DNA from: an uncultured Allobosea sp.
Lineage (GTDB): Bacteria > Pseudomonadota > Alphaproteobacteria > Rhizobiales > Beijerinckiaceae
Length of the DNA: 64,000 bases
NCBI RefSeq assembly: GCF_945957345.1
Contig: NZ_CAMFKW010000002.1
Location: 1-64,000, forward strand
Direction of reading: 5' to 3'
Shown here in pieces: positions 28,141-36,400 of the stretch. The notes below the pieces were generated by a model, which saw only the letters and a list, made by a program, of their open reading frames with translations, had not been told where the DNA came from and made no database searches. The position numbers and the translations under genes are program-made. The stretch's first letter is position 1, and every line of letters starts with the position of its first letter.

Positions 28141-29380
28141 CGTCGAGCTCATTTGCAGTACCTGGGAGATCTGGGCACGGGCCGATCAACTGCCGCCCGA
28201 ACCACTGAAGCCGATCTGGCTCGTTCTTGGAGGGCGAGGGGCCGGCAAGACCCGAACCGGCGCCGAATGGGTCAAGGGCATGGCTCTGGGCCATCCCCCT
28301 TTCGCGGATGCGCCGACGGAGCGGATCGCCCTCGTTGGCGAAACGCAGGCGCAGGTCCGCGACGTGATGATCGAAGGCGTATCCGGATTGCTCTCGATCC
28401 ATACACGCTGGGAGCGGCCGATATGGCAGCCCTCGCTGCGCCGCCTGCAATGGACGACTGGCGCGATCGCACAGGTCTTCACGGCAGAAGATCCGGAAGC
28501 ATTGCGCGGGCCGCAATTCGGCGCGGCCTGGTCCGACGAACTGGCGAAATGGCCGAACCTCGGGGAGTGCTGGGACATGCTGCAATTCGGACTGCGTCTC
28601 GGCGACAACCCGCGCCAGGTCGTGACGACCACACCGCGCCCGCTGCCGTTGGTGAAGCGCCTGCTGGCCGAGCCGTATGTCGCGGTGAGCCGGGCGCGGA
28701 CGCAGGACAACCGCTACAACCTCGCCGCCGAGTTCGTCCGCATGGTGACGCAGGCTTATGGCGGGACGCGGCTCGGCCGGCAGGAGCTCGACGGCGAGAT
28801 TGTCGAGGAGAGCCCGGACGCGCTCTGGACACGGGCCATGATCGAGGCCGCCCGCGAGCGCGAGACACCCGCGCTGGCACGGATCGCGGTCGCGGTCGAT
28901 CCGCCCGCCACCTCCTCGCAACGGGCCGACCGATGCGGGCTCGTCGTCGCCGGCGTCGACCATGGCGGTATCGGCCATGTGCTGGAGGACGCGACATTGG
29001 CCGGCGCCCGGCCGCAGGAATGGGCGGAGAGGGCGGTCGCGCTCTATCGGCGCCATGAGGCGGATGCGCTGGTCGTCGAGGTCAACCAGGGCGGCGAGAT
29101 GGTCGAAAGCATCATCCGCGAGGTCGATGTCGGCGTGCCCGTGGTCTCCGTGCGGGCGACGCGCGGCAAGTATCTGCGCGCAGAGCCGGTCGCCGCGCTC
29201 TATGCGCAAGGCCGCGTGCGCCATGCCGGGGCCTTTCCCGCGCTTGAGGACGAAATGTGCGCCTTCGGCCCGCGCGGCCTCGAAACTGGCCGTTCGCCGG
29301 ACCGGCTCGACGCACTCGTCTGGGCGCTGACCCATCTGATGCTGGCGCCGAAGGCCCGGCCGCGGGTGCGGGGAATGTAG
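28004..29380 (+). CDS. GTA large terminase / DNA packaging ATPase (g2)
   Basis: The packaging motor, 458 residues. WARADQLPPEP precedes Walker A LGGRGAGKTRTGAEW, then Walker B AWSDELAKW and coupling motif TTTPRP. The RNase-H-like nuclease carries AVDPP, VVEVNQGGEM and RLDALVWA acidic residues. RcGTA-type terminases fill heads with host DNA by a headful mechanism without sequence-specific sites. ATG 28004 follows AGGAAGGA and is where strong GC3 bias begins in this frame; it overlaps g1 by 137 bases. A start at 28130, nearer the motifs, would drop about 42 residues of clearly coding sequence. Confidence 0.93.
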   Translation: MTLPLPTICDMSHSSVRILLDVLKPLPLRTRVRILKKLMPTAMPDDVELICSTWEIWARADQLPPEPLKPIWLVLGGRGAGKTRTGAEWVKGMALGHPPFADAPTERIALVGETQAQVRDVMIEGVSGLLSIHTRWERPIWQPSLRRLQWTTGAIAQVFTAEDPEALRGPQFGAAWSDELAKWPNLGECWDMLQFGLRLGDNPRQVVTTTPRPLPLVKRLLAEPYVAVSRARTQDNRYNLAAEFVRMVTQAYGGTRLGRQELDGEIVEESPDALWTRAMIEAARERETPALARIAVAVDPPATSSQRADRCGLVVAGVDHGGIGHVLEDATLAGARPQEWAERAVALYRRHEADALVVEVNQGGEMVESIIREVDVGVPVVSVRATRGKYLRAEPVAALYAQGRVRHAGAFPALEDEMCAFGPRGLETGRSPDRLDALVWALTHLMLAPKARPRVRGM

Positions 29381-29516
29381 CTCGGCCGTCATTCTCGGGC
29401 GGCGAGAAGCGCCGATTCGGGAATCTCGGGACGAGAAGACACTGATTTCCGAGATGCCCGCGGCTCAAGCCCGAGCAAAACGGCTCGTCGTTTCACGCTC
29501 CAACAGCGAGACATCC

Positions 29517-30698
29517 ATGTTCGATTTTCTTCGCAGCCTGCGCGGCCGAGCCGCGCCGGGCCAGAAGCGCTCGCGCGTCGGGCCGCTGATCGCGCTGCAC
29601 GAGGCGGGGCGCGCCGTCTGGACGCCCCGCGATTATGTCGCGCTCTCGCGGGAGGGCTATGAGCGCAATCCGGTCGTGCATCGCTGCATCCGCCTGATCG
29701 CGGAGGCGGCGGCGCAGACTCCGCTCATCGCCAAGGTCGGCGCGCGCGAGATACCGGAGCATCCGGCGCTCGCCCTGATCGAGAGGCCCAATCCGCGCCA
29801 GGGCGGCATCGCCTTCCGCGAGATGCTCGTCGGCCACCTCATGGTCGCCGGCAACGCCTATGTCGAGGCAGTGAGCGTCGGACGCGAGCCGCGCGAACTC
29901 TATGCGCTACGGCCCGACCGGATGCGTGTGGTGCCCGGCCGCGACGGCTGGCCGGAGGCCTATGACTACACGGTCGGCGGCGACACGGTTCGCTTCCGGC
30001 AGGACGAGGGTGGCCTGCCGCCGATCCTGCATCTGACGCTGTTCCACCCCGTCGACGACCATTACGGGCTGTCGCCGATCGAGGCGGCGGCGGTCTCGCT
30101 CGACATCCACAATGCCGCCGGCAGCTGGCACAAGGCCCTGCTCGACAACGCCGCGCGACCCTCCGGCGCCCTGGTCTATGACGGACCGGAAGGCGCGACC
30201 CTGACCGAGGCGCAGTTCGAGCGGCTGAAGCAGGAGCTGGAGGACTCCTTCCAGGGGGCCCGCAATGCCGGCCGCCCGCTGCTGCTCGAAGGCGGACTGG
30301 ACTGGAAGCCGCTCTCGCTGACACCGGCCGAGCTGGACTTCGTCGCGGCCAAGGGCGTCGCGGCCCGCGAGATCGCGCTCGCCTTCGGCGTGCCGCCGCT
30401 GGTGCTCGGCCTGCCGGGGGACAATACCCACGCCAATTTCGCCGAGGCCAATCGCGCGCTCTGGCGCCAGACGGTCATTCCGCTGGTGCGCCGCACCGCG
30501 CAGTCCCTGGCGCAATGGCTTGGGCCCGCCTTTGGCGACGAGTTGGTGCTCGAGCCCGATCTCGACGCCATCGAGGCGCTGGCCGAGGAGCGGGAATCGC
30601 TCTGGCGCCGGCTCGGTGCCGCGACGTTCCTAGACGAGGACGAGAAGCGCGAGGCCGTCGGCTATGGCCGGCGCGCCTTCGGGAAGGAGGCCTCATGA
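29517..30698 (+). CDS. GTA portal protein (g3, HK97-type)
   Basis: A 393-residue portal that forms the ring at the capsid vertex for DNA entry and tail attachment. Recognised by RNPVVHRCIRLIAEAAAQTP, GNAYVEAV, LYALRPDRM and VPPLVLGLPGDNTHANFAEA, which recur in HK97-family portals. Start ATG 29517 (MFDFLRSLRG). The 136 bases between terminase stop and portal start contain no supported gene. Its TGA overlaps the ATG of the next small gene. Confidence 0.94.
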   Translation: MFDFLRSLRGRAAPGQKRSRVGPLIALHEAGRAVWTPRDYVALSREGYERNPVVHRCIRLIAEAAAQTPLIAKVGAREIPEHPALALIERPNPRQGGIAFREMLVGHLMVAGNAYVEAVSVGREPRELYALRPDRMRVVPGRDGWPEAYDYTVGGDTVRFRQDEGGLPPILHLTLFHPVDDHYGLSPIEAAAVSLDIHNAAGSWHKALLDNAARPSGALVYDGPEGATLTEAQFERLKQELEDSFQGARNAGRPLLLEGGLDWKPLSLTPAELDFVAAKGVAAREIALAFGVPPLVLGLPGDNTHANFAEANRALWRQTVIPLVRRTAQSLAQWLGPAFGDELVLEPDLDAIEALAEERESLWRRLGAATFLDEDEKREAVGYGRRAFGKEAS

Positions 30699-30895
30699 AC
30701 ATGCTCGAACAGGTCGTCGCGGCCTTCGTCGGCCGTGCCGATGTCGGCCATCTCGGCCTTTTGCTCTGGGCGGCGAGCGCCTCGGGGCTGGCCTGGCTCG
30801 TCCTGCGCGAGCTGACCGCCGCCAACCGACGTTTCGACGATTTCGTCCGCGAGCTCAACCGCTTCAACGCACGCCACGAAGGGGACCCCTCATGA
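30695..30895 (+). CDS. GTA g3.5-like small membrane protein
   Basis: A 66-residue protein with one hydrophobic segment (VGHLGLLLWAASASGLAWLVL, about residues 17-37) followed by a charged helix (RELTAANRRFDDFVRELNRF). Position between portal and prohead protease corresponds to RcGTA g3.5, whose function I do not know. The start overlaps the portal stop (ATGA), and its own stop overlaps the next start the same way. Confidence 0.75.
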   Translation: MNMLEQVVAAFVGRADVGHLGLLLWAASASGLAWLVLRELTAANRRFDDFVRELNRFNARHEGDPS

Positions 30896-31071
30896 AAGGC
30901 AGAAACGGTGCGGCCAAGCCGCCGCCCAAGGCTCCCGCGCCAGCCCGTGCGGGGAGGGCGCCGCGCGGCGGCGCGCCCGTCGAGACCTTCAGCCGCTTTG
31001 TCCGTCAGCTCGCCAAGCTTGAGAGCGAGCGGACGAAGGGCGGCCGGGACGGCGCGGAGGGCGATCGATGA
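30892..31071 (+). CDS. Small basic GTA-cluster protein of unknown function
   Basis: A 59-residue Pro/Ala/Arg-rich N-terminus (KPPPKAPAPARAGRAPRGG) precedes a short helical end (ETFSRFVRQLAKLESERTKG). It is held in frame by ATGA overlaps at both ends, with g3.5 upstream and the prohead protease downstream, which supports translation. I do not recognise a counterpart in the R. capsulatus cluster. It could be a scaffold-like or capsid-associated peptide, but this is speculative. Confidence 0.6.
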   Translation: MKGRNGAAKPPPKAPAPARAGRAPRGGAPVETFSRFVRQLAKLESERTKGGRDGAEGDR

Positions 31072-31577
31072 CGCGGTTGAGCCCGGCCCGCGCCTCGTTC
31101 GAAGCCAAGTTGCTGCCGGTCCAGCCGTCCCGGATCGGGCTCGACGGCGTCTTCGAGGGCTATGCCAGCCTCTTTCGCATTCCCGATCTCGGCAAGGATA
31201 TCGTTGAGCCCGGCGCCTTCCGCGAGAGCCTGCAGCGGCGCGGGCCGGGCGGCGTGAAGATGCTCTGGCAGCATGATCCGGCCGAGCCGATCGGCCGCTG
31301 GTCGAGCCTGATCGAGGACAGCCGCGGCCTGTTCGTGCGCGGCCGGCTGTCTCTGGCCGTCGCCCGTGCCCGCGAAATCCATGCGCTGATGCGGGATGGC
31401 GCGATCGACGGGCTGTCGATCGGCTTTCGCCACGAGAAGGCCCGCACCGAACCGCGAACCGGCCTGCGCCGGCTCGAACGCATCGATCTTTGGGAGGTCT
31501 CGGTCGTGACCTTCCCGATGCTGCCCCAGGCCCGGATCGCCGCCGTCAAGGCGACCTGGCCCTCCGCTTTCATCTGA
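31068..31577 (+). CDS. GTA prohead protease (g4, HK97 type)
   Basis: A 169-residue HK97-family prohead serine protease that trims the capsid protein during maturation. GVFEGYASLFRIPDLGKDIV and FRESL match the family. The catalytic region is VKMLWQHDPAEPIG (His) and the Ser is in GLSIGFRH; ERIDLWEVSVVTFPM closes the domain. Start overlaps the preceding stop. It lies 22 bases upstream of the capsid gene, which has the ribosome site CAGGAGAG. Confidence 0.93.
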   Translation: MTRLSPARASFEAKLLPVQPSRIGLDGVFEGYASLFRIPDLGKDIVEPGAFRESLQRRGPGGVKMLWQHDPAEPIGRWSSLIEDSRGLFVRGRLSLAVARAREIHALMRDGAIDGLSIGFRHEKARTEPRTGLRRLERIDLWEVSVVTFPMLPQARIAAVKATWPSAFI

Positions 31578-31599
31578 CCCATCACCCCCAGGAGAGACC

Positions 31600-32844
31600 A
31601 TGAACCACCTCAATACCGCGCCTGAAACCAAGGCTGCCGGCGCTGATCTCGCGCTGGCCTTCGAGGATCTGCGCTACACGTTGGAAAACTACCGCACCAC
31701 CAACGAGGAGCGCCTTGCCGGGCTGGAGGCGCGCCAGGGCGCCGACCCGCTGACCGAGGAGAAGCTCGTCCGCATGGATGCGGCGCTCGACGACACCATG
31801 CGCCGGATCGACCGGCTGACGCTGGAGCGCGCCCGCCCGGCGCTGGGGCATGACGGCCCGCGCGATCCGCTGACGGCCGAGCACAAGGCGGCCTTCGGAG
31901 CCTATGTCCGCACCGGTGAAGCCGGCGGCCTGAAGCGACTGGAGGCCAAGGCGCTCTCCGCCGGATCCGGCCCGGATGGCGGCTATCTCGCGCCGGCGAC
32001 CGTCGAGGGCGAGATCCTGCGTCGCCTGGCCAATGTCTCGCCGATCCGCTCGCTGGCCACGGTTCGCACGATCTCGTCGGGCACCTACAAGAAGGCGTTC
32101 TCGACCACCGGTCCGGCCTCTGGCTGGGTGGCCGAGACGGCGGCCCGGCCGCAAGGGTCTTCGCCGACTCTGGCCGAGCTCTCCTTCCCGGCCATGGAGC
32201 TCTACGCCATGCCGGCGGCGACCCAGACCCTGCTCGACGATGCCATCGTCGATATCGATCAGTGGATCGCCGAGGAGGTCGAGAGCGTCTTCGCCGAGCA
32301 GGAGGGCGCGGCCTTCGTCAATGGCGATGGCGTCGACAAGCCCAAAGGCTTCCTGGCCTATCCCACGGTCGCGGATGCCAGCTGGAGCTGGGGCAATATC
32401 GGCGTGCTCAACACCGGCGTCGCCGGGGCCTTTCCCGCTTCGAATCCCTCCGATGTGCTGGTCGATCTCGTCTATGCGCTGAAAGCAGGCTTCCGCCAGA
32501 ACGCTTCCTTCGTGATGAACCGGAAGACGCAAGGAGCGATCCGCAAGTTCAAGGACGCCACCGGCAACTATCTCTGGCAGCCCCCGGCCTCGGCCGGTGC
32601 TCCGGCGACGCTTCTCGGCTTCCCGCTGGTCGAAGCGGAGGACATGCCGAACATCGCCAACAATGCCGTCTCGATCGCCTTCGGCGATTTCCGGCGCGGC
32701 TATCTCGTCGTCGACCGGGCGGGCGTCCGCATCTTGCGCGATCCCTATTCGGCCAAGCCCTATGTGCTGTTCTACACGACCAAGCGCGTCGGCGGCGGTG
32801 TCCAGGATTTTGCCGCGATCAAGGGGCTGAAATTCGCCGTTTGA
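31600..32844 (+). CDS. GTA major capsid protein (g5, HK97 fold)
   Basis: The 414-residue major head protein. Residues 1-110 form a charged, helical delta-domain-like region (LAFEDLRYTLENYRTTNEER). The mature domain begins around SAGSGPDGGYLAPATVEGEI and continues with RSLATVRTI, GWVAETAARPQ, EQEGAAFVNGDG, SFVMNRKTQGAIRKFKDATG and GDFRRGYLVVDR, all typical of HK97 capsids. The g4 protease presumably removes the N-terminal region. The gene ends 6 bases before the stop codon of an opposing serine protease gene, so the usual continuation into g6 is interrupted here. Confidence 0.96.
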   Translation: MNHLNTAPETKAAGADLALAFEDLRYTLENYRTTNEERLAGLEARQGADPLTEEKLVRMDAALDDTMRRIDRLTLERARPALGHDGPRDPLTAEHKAAFGAYVRTGEAGGLKRLEAKALSAGSGPDGGYLAPATVEGEILRRLANVSPIRSLATVRTISSGTYKKAFSTTGPASGWVAETAARPQGSSPTLAELSFPAMELYAMPAATQTLLDDAIVDIDQWIAEEVESVFAEQEGAAFVNGDGVDKPKGFLAYPTVADASWSWGNIGVLNTGVAGAFPASNPSDVLVDLVYALKAGFRQNASFVMNRKTQGAIRKFKDATGNYLWQPPASAGAPATLLGFPLVEAEDMPNIANNAVSIAFGDFRRGYLVVDRAGVRILRDPYSAKPYVLFYTTKRVGGGVQDFAAIKGLKFAV

Positions 32845-32850
32845 TTTCAC

Positions 32851-33696
32851 TCAGCGCGAGAACCACCAGCTGAAGGCCGCGCGCGGCTCGGCCGCCTGCT
32901 CCGGCGGCGCTTCGCTGCCGATAGCCCGCAGCCGCGCGCTGCCTTCGGTGATCCAGCTACGATATTCGCTGACCGGCGTGATCGCGGTGAAGCCGCCGCA
33001 GATCAGGCGAGCCTGCGTCTTCAGCGGGCCGCTCGACCAACTCACGATGCCGACGAGATCACGCGAGCGGGTGCCGCTGCCGCGCAGCACCGGTCCGCCG
33101 GAATCGCCGCGGCAGGCGCCGGCGCCGGGCGTCTCGCCGCGGTTCTCAGCATCGACGGCGACCTTGACCGTGTTCTGCGTGGTGTAGTTGCCGGCGTTGA
33201 CGAGTTGCGTCTCGCGCAGGCGTCGCGCTGTCTTCTTGTTGTTCTCCGCCGACAGCCCGTAGCCGGCCATGGTGATGGTCTCGCCCTGCCAGAGGCCACT
33301 GCCGAGCGTCAAAGGCTCGATGTCGCCAGGCAACGGTTGGGCCAGGCGCAGCAGCGCAAGGTCGGTGCCGGGTTGGGTGCGCGGCGTCGTGCCGGGCACG
33401 AAGCTCGGGTGTGGCAGCACCGCGACCACCATCTGGCGGCGTGCTCGGAAGCGGGTGTCGAGGCTGACGACGCTGATCGAGCCGCCGCCCATCAGGCAAT
33501 GCGCCGCGGTGAGCACGATCTCGGGCGCGATCACCGCGCCCGAGCAGAGCTCGCCGCGGCTGGTTTCGACCCGGACGGTCGAAGCGCGAGCGCCGAGGGC
33601 ATCACGGGAATCGACACCACCAACCACGGCCCACGCCGGACAAGTGGCGCTGATGGCCAGGAAACACGCAAGGGCGAGCGACGAGCGAGAGATCAT
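32851..33696 (-). CDS. Secreted trypsin-like serine protease 1, inside the GTA cluster
   Basis: A 281-residue S1-family protease. Signal peptide MISRSSLALACFLAISA ends near AWA, and the mature N-terminus would be VVGGVDSRD, the activating N-terminus of chymotrypsin-fold enzymes. The triad is complete: LTAAHC (His), GTDLALLRL (Asp), CRGDSGGP (Ser), with paired cysteines around the His loop. A C-terminal extension of about 40 residues (EAPPEQAAEPRAAFSWWFSR) follows the domain. Small residues line the specificity region (IVSWSSG), and there is no clear trypsin Asp189, so specificity is open. ATG 33708 is an alternative start. It lies antisense between capsid g5 and adaptor g6 and 60 bases downstream of a second such gene. 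Confidence 0.9.
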   Translation of the reverse strand: MISRSSLALACFLAISATCPAWAVVGGVDSRDALGARASTVRVETSRGELCSGAVIAPEIVLTAAHCLMGGGSISVVSLDTRFRARRQMVVAVLPHPSFVPGTTPRTQPGTDLALLRLAQPLPGDIEPLTLGSGLWQGETITMAGYGLSAENNKKTARRLRETQLVNAGNYTTQNTVKVAVDAENRGETPGAGACRGDSGGPVLRGSGTRSRDLVGIVSWSSGPLKTQARLICGGFTAITPVSEYRSWITEGSARLRAIGSEAPPEQAAEPRAAFSWWFSR

Positions 33697-33756
33697 GAAA
33701 CGAACCAATGGACCGGCCGATCAATCTAGGCTGTGGCGCGCAACAGTCCAGCCCCG

Positions 33757-34533
33757 TCAGCGGCGGCGAGTCCAGCGGGCGCTTTCGCCCCATTGCGACA
33801 GGGTGGAATCGATCCAGCCGCGTTGCGGAGCGACCAGGACACCCTGGCTGAGCAGGCCGCATTGGCGCCCGGAGGGGCCTGTCGACCAGCTCGTGACCGC
33901 GACGATGCCGTCATCGCCGAAGATCGGACCGCCGGAATCGCCCTGGCAGGCACCTGCGCCCGGTCGCTTGCCGCCACCGGCTCCGTCGGCGGCCCATAGC
34001 AGGATGCGTCCGGGGCCGTAAGGCTCGACGGCCGTCAGCGCTGCCGAGCGATAGGTGCCGGTGCTGCGCGCCTCGCCTTCGCGGGAGACGCCGTAGCCGG
34101 CAAGCGTGACGCTGCTGCCGGCGCGCGGCAACGAGCCGTCGACAAGATCGGCGGCGCTGAACCGGCCGGGCAGAGGCTCGGGCAAGCGGATCAGGGCGAG
34201 GTCGATCGTGCGGCGGCGACTGCGGATCGCGCCAGCGTCGAATTCCGGATGCATAGCGACCGTTGATGGCACGACGAGGACAGGCTCGCCGCCGTCGCGC
34301 CAGTGAACACGCAACTCAGCGCCACCGGCCGCGCAATGGGCGGCGGTCAGGATGGCGCGCGCCGACAGGACGATCCCGGTACAGACCCCGCCGCGGGCAT
34401 TGAGCACCATCAGGGTCGAGCCGGCCGACGGCCCGCCTTCCTGCCCGGCCACGACGGCCCGCGCCGGGAGGCTCCCGAAGCTTGCGGCGGCGCAGGCGAG
34501 GCCGATGGCGGCGATCCGGTTGGCGATATGCAT
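33757..34533 (-). CDS. Secreted trypsin-like serine protease 2, inside the GTA cluster
   Basis: A 258-residue S1-family protease related to its downstream neighbour. The signal peptide (RIAAIGLACAAASFGSLPARA) would leave VVAGQEGGPS as the N-terminus. The triad is in LTAAHC, TIDLALIRL and CQGDSGGP, with GYGVSREGEA and AVTSWSTGPSGRQCG in the binding region. ATG 34533 follows GGAGAGGAG. It is divergent from GTA g6 (113 bases between), so both promoters must lie there or g6-g15 must be read through from upstream. With protease 1 it forms a likely two-gene operon. Confidence 0.9.
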   Translation of the reverse strand: MHIANRIAAIGLACAAASFGSLPARAVVAGQEGGPSAGSTLMVLNARGGVCTGIVLSARAILTAAHCAAGGAELRVHWRDGGEPVLVVPSTVAMHPEFDAGAIRSRRRTIDLALIRLPEPLPGRFSAADLVDGSLPRAGSSVTLAGYGVSREGEARSTGTYRSAALTAVEPYGPGRILLWAADGAGGGKRPGAGACQGDSGGPIFGDDGIVAVTSWSTGPSGRQCGLLSQGVLVAPQRGWIDSTLSQWGESARWTRRR

Positions 34534-34646
34534 CGGGTGCTCCTCTCCGAGAGAGCGCTGATAGCGCGCCCGGCGCCGCAGATGAACCCTCTCGACTGCG
34601 GCTTCGCGGTCGAACCCACGCAATCCAACGAATGAAGGGGGCGCTC

Positions 34647-35216
34647 ATGACGCCGCTTGCCCTGGGCCCGCCGGCGATGGAGCCGGTGACACTCGCCGAG
34701 ACCCGCCAGTTCCTGCGCCTTGACCAGACCGATGAGGACGCCTTGCTGGCCACCCTGATCACCGCCGCCCGGCTGATGATCGAGGCGGCGTCGGGGCGCT
34801 GCCTGATCGAACAGTCCTGGCGCATCGTGCTCGACCGCTGGCCGTCGAGTGGCGAAATCCGCCTGCCGTTCTCGCCGCTGCTGCGGATCGACGCGGCGCG
34901 TGTTTATGACGTGCTGGGTTCCGCTCAGACCGTCGCGGCCGCCTCTTTGACACCGGACAAGACCGCCGATCCGCCGGTCATCCGCCTGACGGGCGAGGTG
35001 CCCGAGACCGGCCGTGCCCATGGCGCGATCGAGATCGATGTCGCCACCGGCTTCGGAGCAACGGCTGCGGCCGTGCCCGCGCCGCTGCGGCAGGCCGTGC
35101 TGCGCCTCGCCGCCCGCTGGTTCGAGCAGCGCGGCGATGTCGCCGGGCGCGATGCACAGGCCTTGCCGGCCGCGATCGCCGCGCTGGTCGCCCCGTTTCG
35201 TCGCGGGAGGCTCTGA
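34647..35216 (+). CDS. GTA head-tail connector/adaptor (g6)
   Basis: A 189-residue HK97 gp6 / phiE125 gp8-like connector that stacks under the portal. Signatures are PVTLAETRQFLRLDQTDEDA, LLATLITAARLMIEAASGRC, SWRIVLDRWP, LPFSPLLRI and RQAVLRLAARWFEQRGD. ATG 34647 follows AAGGGGG, preferred to ATG 34632. First gene of the second half of the GTA cluster, resuming sense transcription after the antisense proteases. Confidence 0.93.
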   Translation: MTPLALGPPAMEPVTLAETRQFLRLDQTDEDALLATLITAARLMIEAASGRCLIEQSWRIVLDRWPSSGEIRLPFSPLLRIDAARVYDVLGSAQTVAAASLTPDKTADPPVIRLTGEVPETGRAHGAIEIDVATGFGATAAAVPAPLRQAVLRLAARWFEQRGDVAGRDAQALPAAIAALVAPFRRGRL

Positions 35217-35552
35217 ATGGCACAGGAACCTGCCGCCATCGGCCGGCTCAGGCGCCGGCTCGTGCTGGAGGCGCCGGTTTCGTCGCCCGATGGACTCGGC
35301 GGCGCGACGCAGGCCTTCGAGGCCGTAGCTGCGCTCTGGGCTCAGGTCGAATGGATCTCCGGCACCGAGGCCTGGCGCCAGGGCCGGCCGGAGCAGTCCC
35401 GCAACTATCGCATCACCATGCGCTGGCGCGATGACGCCGATGCCGGCCGGCGGCTGCGCGACGGCGATCGTCTGTTCGACATCCGCTCTGCCGCCGACCC
35501 CGATGGCGCGCGTAGGCGCCTGATCTGCCTCGTCGAGGAGGTGACGCCATGA
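35217..35552 (+). CDS. GTA head closure protein (g7)
   Basis: A 111-residue head-closure/stopper protein of the SPP1 gp16 / HK97 gp10-like class. IGRLRRRLVLEAPVSSPDGL, AALWAQVEWISGTEAWRQG and YRITMRWRDD match the family. The ATG begins immediately after the g6 stop, and the gene ends overlapping g8. Confidence 0.92.
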   Translation: MAQEPAAIGRLRRRLVLEAPVSSPDGLGGATQAFEAVAALWAQVEWISGTEAWRQGRPEQSRNYRITMRWRDDADAGRRLRDGDRLFDIRSAADPDGARRRLICLVEEVTP

Positions 35553-35959
35553 GCGATGCCGTCCTGGCCCTTCGCGCTGCTGTGCAGGCACGCCTCATCG
35601 CGGATTCGGCTCTCACTGCGCTGATCGGCCCCGACCGCGTCTTCGACGAGGCCCCGCGCGCTGCCCGCGGGCTCTATGTCGTCCATGGCGAGGTCGAAGC
35701 CCGCGACTGGTCGACCGGCAGCGACCGTGGCTGCGAGCAGGAACTCGCGCTCGTCGTCTGGGCCGCGCAGAGCGGCTCTTCGCGCCAGGCGCTGGAGGCG
35801 GCTAGCCTGATCGTCGCGGCGCTCGATCAGGTCGATCTCGCCCTGGACGGGCACGCGCTCGTCAATCTGCGCTGGCTGTCGAGCCGGCTCGCCCGCGAGA
35901 CGCGCAACGGATTGCCTCAGGTGACGATCCGCTTCCGCTCCGTCACCGAAACGCTCTAG
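35549..35959 (+). CDS. GTA tail completion/terminator protein (g8, DUF3168)
   Basis: A 136-residue DUF3168 protein expected to join head connector and tail tube. LRAAVQARLIADSALTALIG, RVFDEAPR, QELALVVWA and VNLRWLSSRLARETRNGLPQ match this family. The start overlaps the g7 stop by four bases. Confidence 0.93.
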   Translation: MSDAVLALRAAVQARLIADSALTALIGPDRVFDEAPRAARGLYVVHGEVEARDWSTGSDRGCEQELALVVWAAQSGSSRQALEAASLIVAALDQVDLALDGHALVNLRWLSSRLARETRNGLPQVTIRFRSVTETL

Positions 35960-35979
35960 CTGAACAAAGGAGAAGCCGC

Positions 35980-36390
35980 ATGGCGGCACAGAAGGGCAAG
36001 GACCTGCTGCTCAAGGCAGGGGATGGTGCCGGCGGCTTCGTCACGGTCGCCGGCCTGAGGGCGCGGCAGATCGCGTTCAACGCCGAGACCGTGGACGTGA
36101 CGCATTCGGAATCGGCAGGGCGTTGGCGCGAATTGCTGGCGGGTGCCGGCGTGCGCCGCGCCAGCATCAGCGGTGCCGGCATCTTCAAGGACGAGGCCTC
36201 GGACGCGCTCGTCCGCCAAAGCTTCTTCGACGGGGTGATCCGCGACTGGCAGATCGTCGTCCCGGATTTCGGCACGATCGCAGGGCCGTTCCAGCTCACG
36301 GGCCTGGAATATCGCGGCGACCATGCCGGCGAGGTCACCTTCGACCTGTCGCTGGAATCCGCCGGGCTGCTGGCCTTCGCGGCGCTTTGA
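35980..36390 (+). CDS. GTA major tail tube protein (g9, TP901-1 type)
   Basis: A 136-residue tail tube protein with AAQKGKDLLLKAGDGAGGFV, AGLRARQIAFNAETVDVTH, GVRRASISGAGIFKDEASD, GTIAGPFQLTGLEYRGDH and a final FDLSLESAG. These features are typical of the GTA/TP901-1 major tail protein. It follows AAGGAGAAG at a good distance. A short, single-domain tube protein fits the RcGTA particle. Confidence 0.94.
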   Translation: MAAQKGKDLLLKAGDGAGGFVTVAGLRARQIAFNAETVDVTHSESAGRWRELLAGAGVRRASISGAGIFKDEASDALVRQSFFDGVIRDWQIVVPDFGTIAGPFQLTGLEYRGDHAGEVTFDLSLESAGLLAFAAL

Positions 36391-36400
36391 GGAGGCGGCC

